64,000 nt of DNA from positions 62,001 through 126,000 of the forward strand of contig VCJN01001218.1 of the NCBI GenBank assembly GCA_006384855.1, written 5' to 3'. Position numbers and translations under genes: made by a program. Source of the stretch: Tetraselmis striata (lineage: Eukaryota > Chlorophyta > Chlorodendrophyceae > Chlorodendrales > Chlorodendraceae). Shown here piece after piece: positions 61,983-64,000 of the stretch (position 1 is the first letter of the stretch; each line of letters opens with the position of its first letter). A model generated the notes under the pieces. That model was not told the origin of the DNA, searched no databases, and saw only the letters and a list, made by a program, of their open reading frames with translations.

Positions 61983-62062
61983 GGAGGGCATTGTAGGGAA
62001 ATGGAGGGCATATATAGAAATGGAGGGCATATATATATACATATATATATAATATATATATA
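61949..62062. repeat. AT dinucleotide tract with GAAATGGAGGGCAT repeats
   Basis: A long TA run at 61949-61977, then three copies of AGAAATGGAGGGCAT-like units separated by ATATAT, then a second TA tract up to 62062. Confidence 0.85.
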
Positions 62063-62350
62063 GGGCGGTAACCGAAGCGACTGTATTCCGTGCTGCATGT
62101 ACTCCTTAATGTCAGGATTCTGGCGACCACTTTACTATGATATGATGCTGCAGATACTAATCCTTCACGTTGCTGGAAAGAAATAATAGAGACGAAGCGA
62201 ATGTAAGGATACCTGTATACATGCCTCATGTGGTGGTGGGACAGTACGTCGAAGGCATGGTCCGCGCCCACAACCGCGCAATCCCCGGTTCGCCGCCGCC
62301 AAGCATTTAGTCAGCCCTGGTACTTAGCGCTGAAGTGATGCATGCTTGCC

Positions 62351-62702
62351 TACCGAGAAAACACAAACGCGGTCTGCGGATAAATAATAACGTTTTCGAC
62401 TAGCACCTGGCGAAAAGGAACTAAGAAGTAACTTGACAGTTGAATCAGCGATGCCTCGATTTTTCAGAAAATTTTTAAAGAACGGGTTCGATATCACTGG
62501 CCTACATCAGTTCCATTAGCGACTTCCTAATACCGAGAAAACACAAACGCGGTCTGCGGATAAATAACGTTTTCGACCAGCACCTGGCGAAAAGGAACTA
62601 AGAAGTAACTTGACAGTTGAATCAGCGATGCCTCGATTTTTCAGAAAATTTTAAAAGAACGGGTTCGATATCACTGGCCCACATCAGTTCCATTAGCGAC
62701 TT
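62351..62702. repeat. 175-bp tandem duplication
   Basis: Copies at 62351-62525 and 62531-62702, both starting TACCGAGAAAACACAAACGC and ending CATCAGTTCCATTAGCGACT. They differ at only a few positions (a TAA deletion, an A/T-run length change and a few single substitutions), so the duplication is recent. Confidence 0.9.
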
Positions 62703-62703
62703 A

Positions 62704-63487
62704 GGCCAGTGAGATTTAATTGTCGGTTTTAGGTCCCCCCCCCCCCCCTCCGATTTGCCCCCCTCCTCCAGAAATTATGTAGCTGGGTAATGCTCTATTT
62801 TAAAGTACTGTGCACCGTACTGCCAGCCCGCAAACTGCGTTACAAGCGCCTGTGTGTTCAGTTTAGGGATGGCTTTCGCCCCGAGCCTGTGACTATGTCC
62901 TCGTGCTCCACGCACACCATCGTCACTTGCTCCACGAGATCAAAGAACAGCTCCGGGTCTATGTCCTTCGCCACATGCCGCATCAACTCAGAGCAAGTGT
63001 GTGCTTGTAGCCAGTGCTCGTCAAAGACATGCAGCGCTGTCCGCCCACCGAGTAGCCTGCCATCCCAGTCACGGCCACTTTCACAGTGCAGTTGGCGTTG
63101 CTTGCCAGCGCGCCGTTGGTACTAGCTCGACGACGCGACCGCTTACGGACCCTACCTCCGGCGCTAGGAACTGGCACAGGTTGGTGTAATGGTGTTTCCT
63201 GCTCAGGGTTGCGCACCGGCAGATATGCATGCAGCTGTATGCAGCGGCGTGGAGGTGGCGGCGCGTACATATCCACACTACTCTGCGTGAGTGTGCGCAC
63301 GACAACAGTTGGCCCTGTAACCATTAACATACGTATTTACAATATTTGGCCCGGTTGCAGTACGGTTGAGGAAGTACTGCCAATGTACTGGCTACACAAT
63401 TATCGGGGGGATACTGAATAAATCCTCCCCCCCCTCCGATTTCGGCCAGAAAAGGACCCTAAAACCGACAATTAAATCTCACTGGGC
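62704..63487. mobile_element. PIF/Harbinger-like non-autonomous DNA transposon
   Basis: Terminal inverted repeats: GGCCAGTGAGATTTAATTGT on the left, continuing to ..GTTTTAG; on the right GCCCAGTGAGATTTAATTGT in reverse. Both flanks are TTA (62701-62703 and 63488-63490), the TWA target duplication typical of PIF/Harbinger. The interior (784 bp) has no transposase. A - strand frame over about 62880-63030 (ELMRHVAKDIDPELFFDLVE..) looks protein-like but is short. Confidence 0.65.
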
Positions 63488-63490
63488 TTA

Positions 63491-64000
63491 TTGCATTGCC
63501 AGCGCTTTGAAGTACCAGCAGCGAGCGTTTGCATTGCCAGCGCTTTGAAGTACCATTTTTTTCTCCAGCATTATCAGCAGCGAGTAGCGAGTACCAGTAC
63601 CAGCCCTTTTGTAATTCACACCAGCAGTTCTAGGGAACTGCCCTTTTTGTACTTCACACCAGTACCAGCAGTACCAGCTGTACCAGCAGCGAGTACCGAG
63701 TACCAGTACCAGCAGCGGGCGTTCGCATTGCGTGCCAGCGCTTTATTGAATAAGTACCAGAGTTTTCGCAGCTAGACAGCGTAGATTTTGCATCAAAATG
63801 TACGGGGTCGGCTGGGACCGAAAGATCCACGACTGGTACGGGGCCGCCAGACCGGATGGTGTCCGGAAAGGCGCCGCGCGTCCCGAGCCCCCGCCGGTGT
63901 TTGTAAATTACATGCCACCAGCGATCACGTGGCTCATCGGGACAGTACATTCCGCTATGCTGCTCTCGGCCTCTCATCACGGCTAAGATGCTGGGAAAGC
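63491..64000. other. GTACCAG-rich spacer with two RT-element tail fragments
   Basis: Repeats of GTACCAG and CATTGCCAGCGCTTTGAAGT (twice, 63494-63553). Tail pieces CTTTTGTAATTCACACCAG (63606) and CTTTTTGTACTTCACACCAG (63645) match the 3' end of the RT element. No gene supported. Confidence 0.5.

Noticed and set aside
62880-63330. Ankyrin-like or transposase gene inside the Harbinger-like element
   Set aside because: Some frames look protein-like (e.g. GGRTALHVFDEHW), but none is long enough or shows DDE residues.

Overview
This window is nuclear DNA from a GC-rich, intron-dense eukaryote. The gene set points to a green alga: a plant-type sacsin-RING protein, a DA2/GW2-type RING ligase, a plant-type uridine-kinase/CYTH (TTM1/2-like) protein, and a probably plastid-targeted aspartate/prephenate aminotransferase. 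The dense short exons, AG|GTGCGC-type donors and long C homopolymers in introns suggest a chlorophyte, perhaps a Trebouxiophyceae relative of Chlorella; that placement is inference. No bacterial operon, CRISPR array or rRNA gene is present.

Layout. 1-13131 (+) is the 3' portion (21 exons, about 1,419 aa) of a sacsin-like RING-finger gene running in from the left edge. It converges on a TTM1/2-like gene at 17609-13981 (-). After an ORF-poor interval comes a small C2-domain gene (22028-20634, -), a fragment of a retroelement with gag, zinc knuckle and a cytosine-C5 methyltransferase-like domain (23987-26169, +), a two-exon unknown gene (27885-26806, -) and a decayed non-LTR-like reverse transcriptase copy (28470-32080, +). 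Then glucose-6-phosphate dehydrogenase (35329-33056, -) and 6-phosphogluconate dehydrogenase (36720-38640, +) lie head to head. A DA2-like RING ligase gene occupies 44716 to about 40365 (-). A much better preserved copy of the RT element, bounded by a 9-bp target duplication, is at 46807-50213 (-). An MgtE-type Mg2+ transporter (50944-52084, +) converges tail to tail, 28 bp apart, on the aminotransferase gene (55815-52113, -). Ribosomal protein eS17 is at 56745-58362 (+). The right end (58363-64000) is AT-richer, with no confident gene, a 175-bp tandem duplication and a PIF/Harbinger-like non-autonomous element.

How it works together. G6PDH and 6PGDH are the two NADPH-producing steps of the oxidative pentose phosphate pathway and share one 1.4-kb upstream region. 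The other genes are housekeeping or regulatory loci without an obvious common pathway.

Repeats are the most unusual part. (i) A short retroposon family is present in four copies, all the same way round, each with its own 9-14 bp target duplication. (ii) Very short tails (53-68 bp) of the RT element also carry target duplications. (iii) A TIR element family occurs only in introns of two genes, always sense-oriented. (iv) A roughly 0.5-0.7 kb AT-rich family has three copies. (v) Long C runs in introns lie almost always on the sense strand. Exon boundaries were chosen by hand from reading-frame continuity, GT/AG (one GC/AG) sites and codon phase; transcripts were not available.
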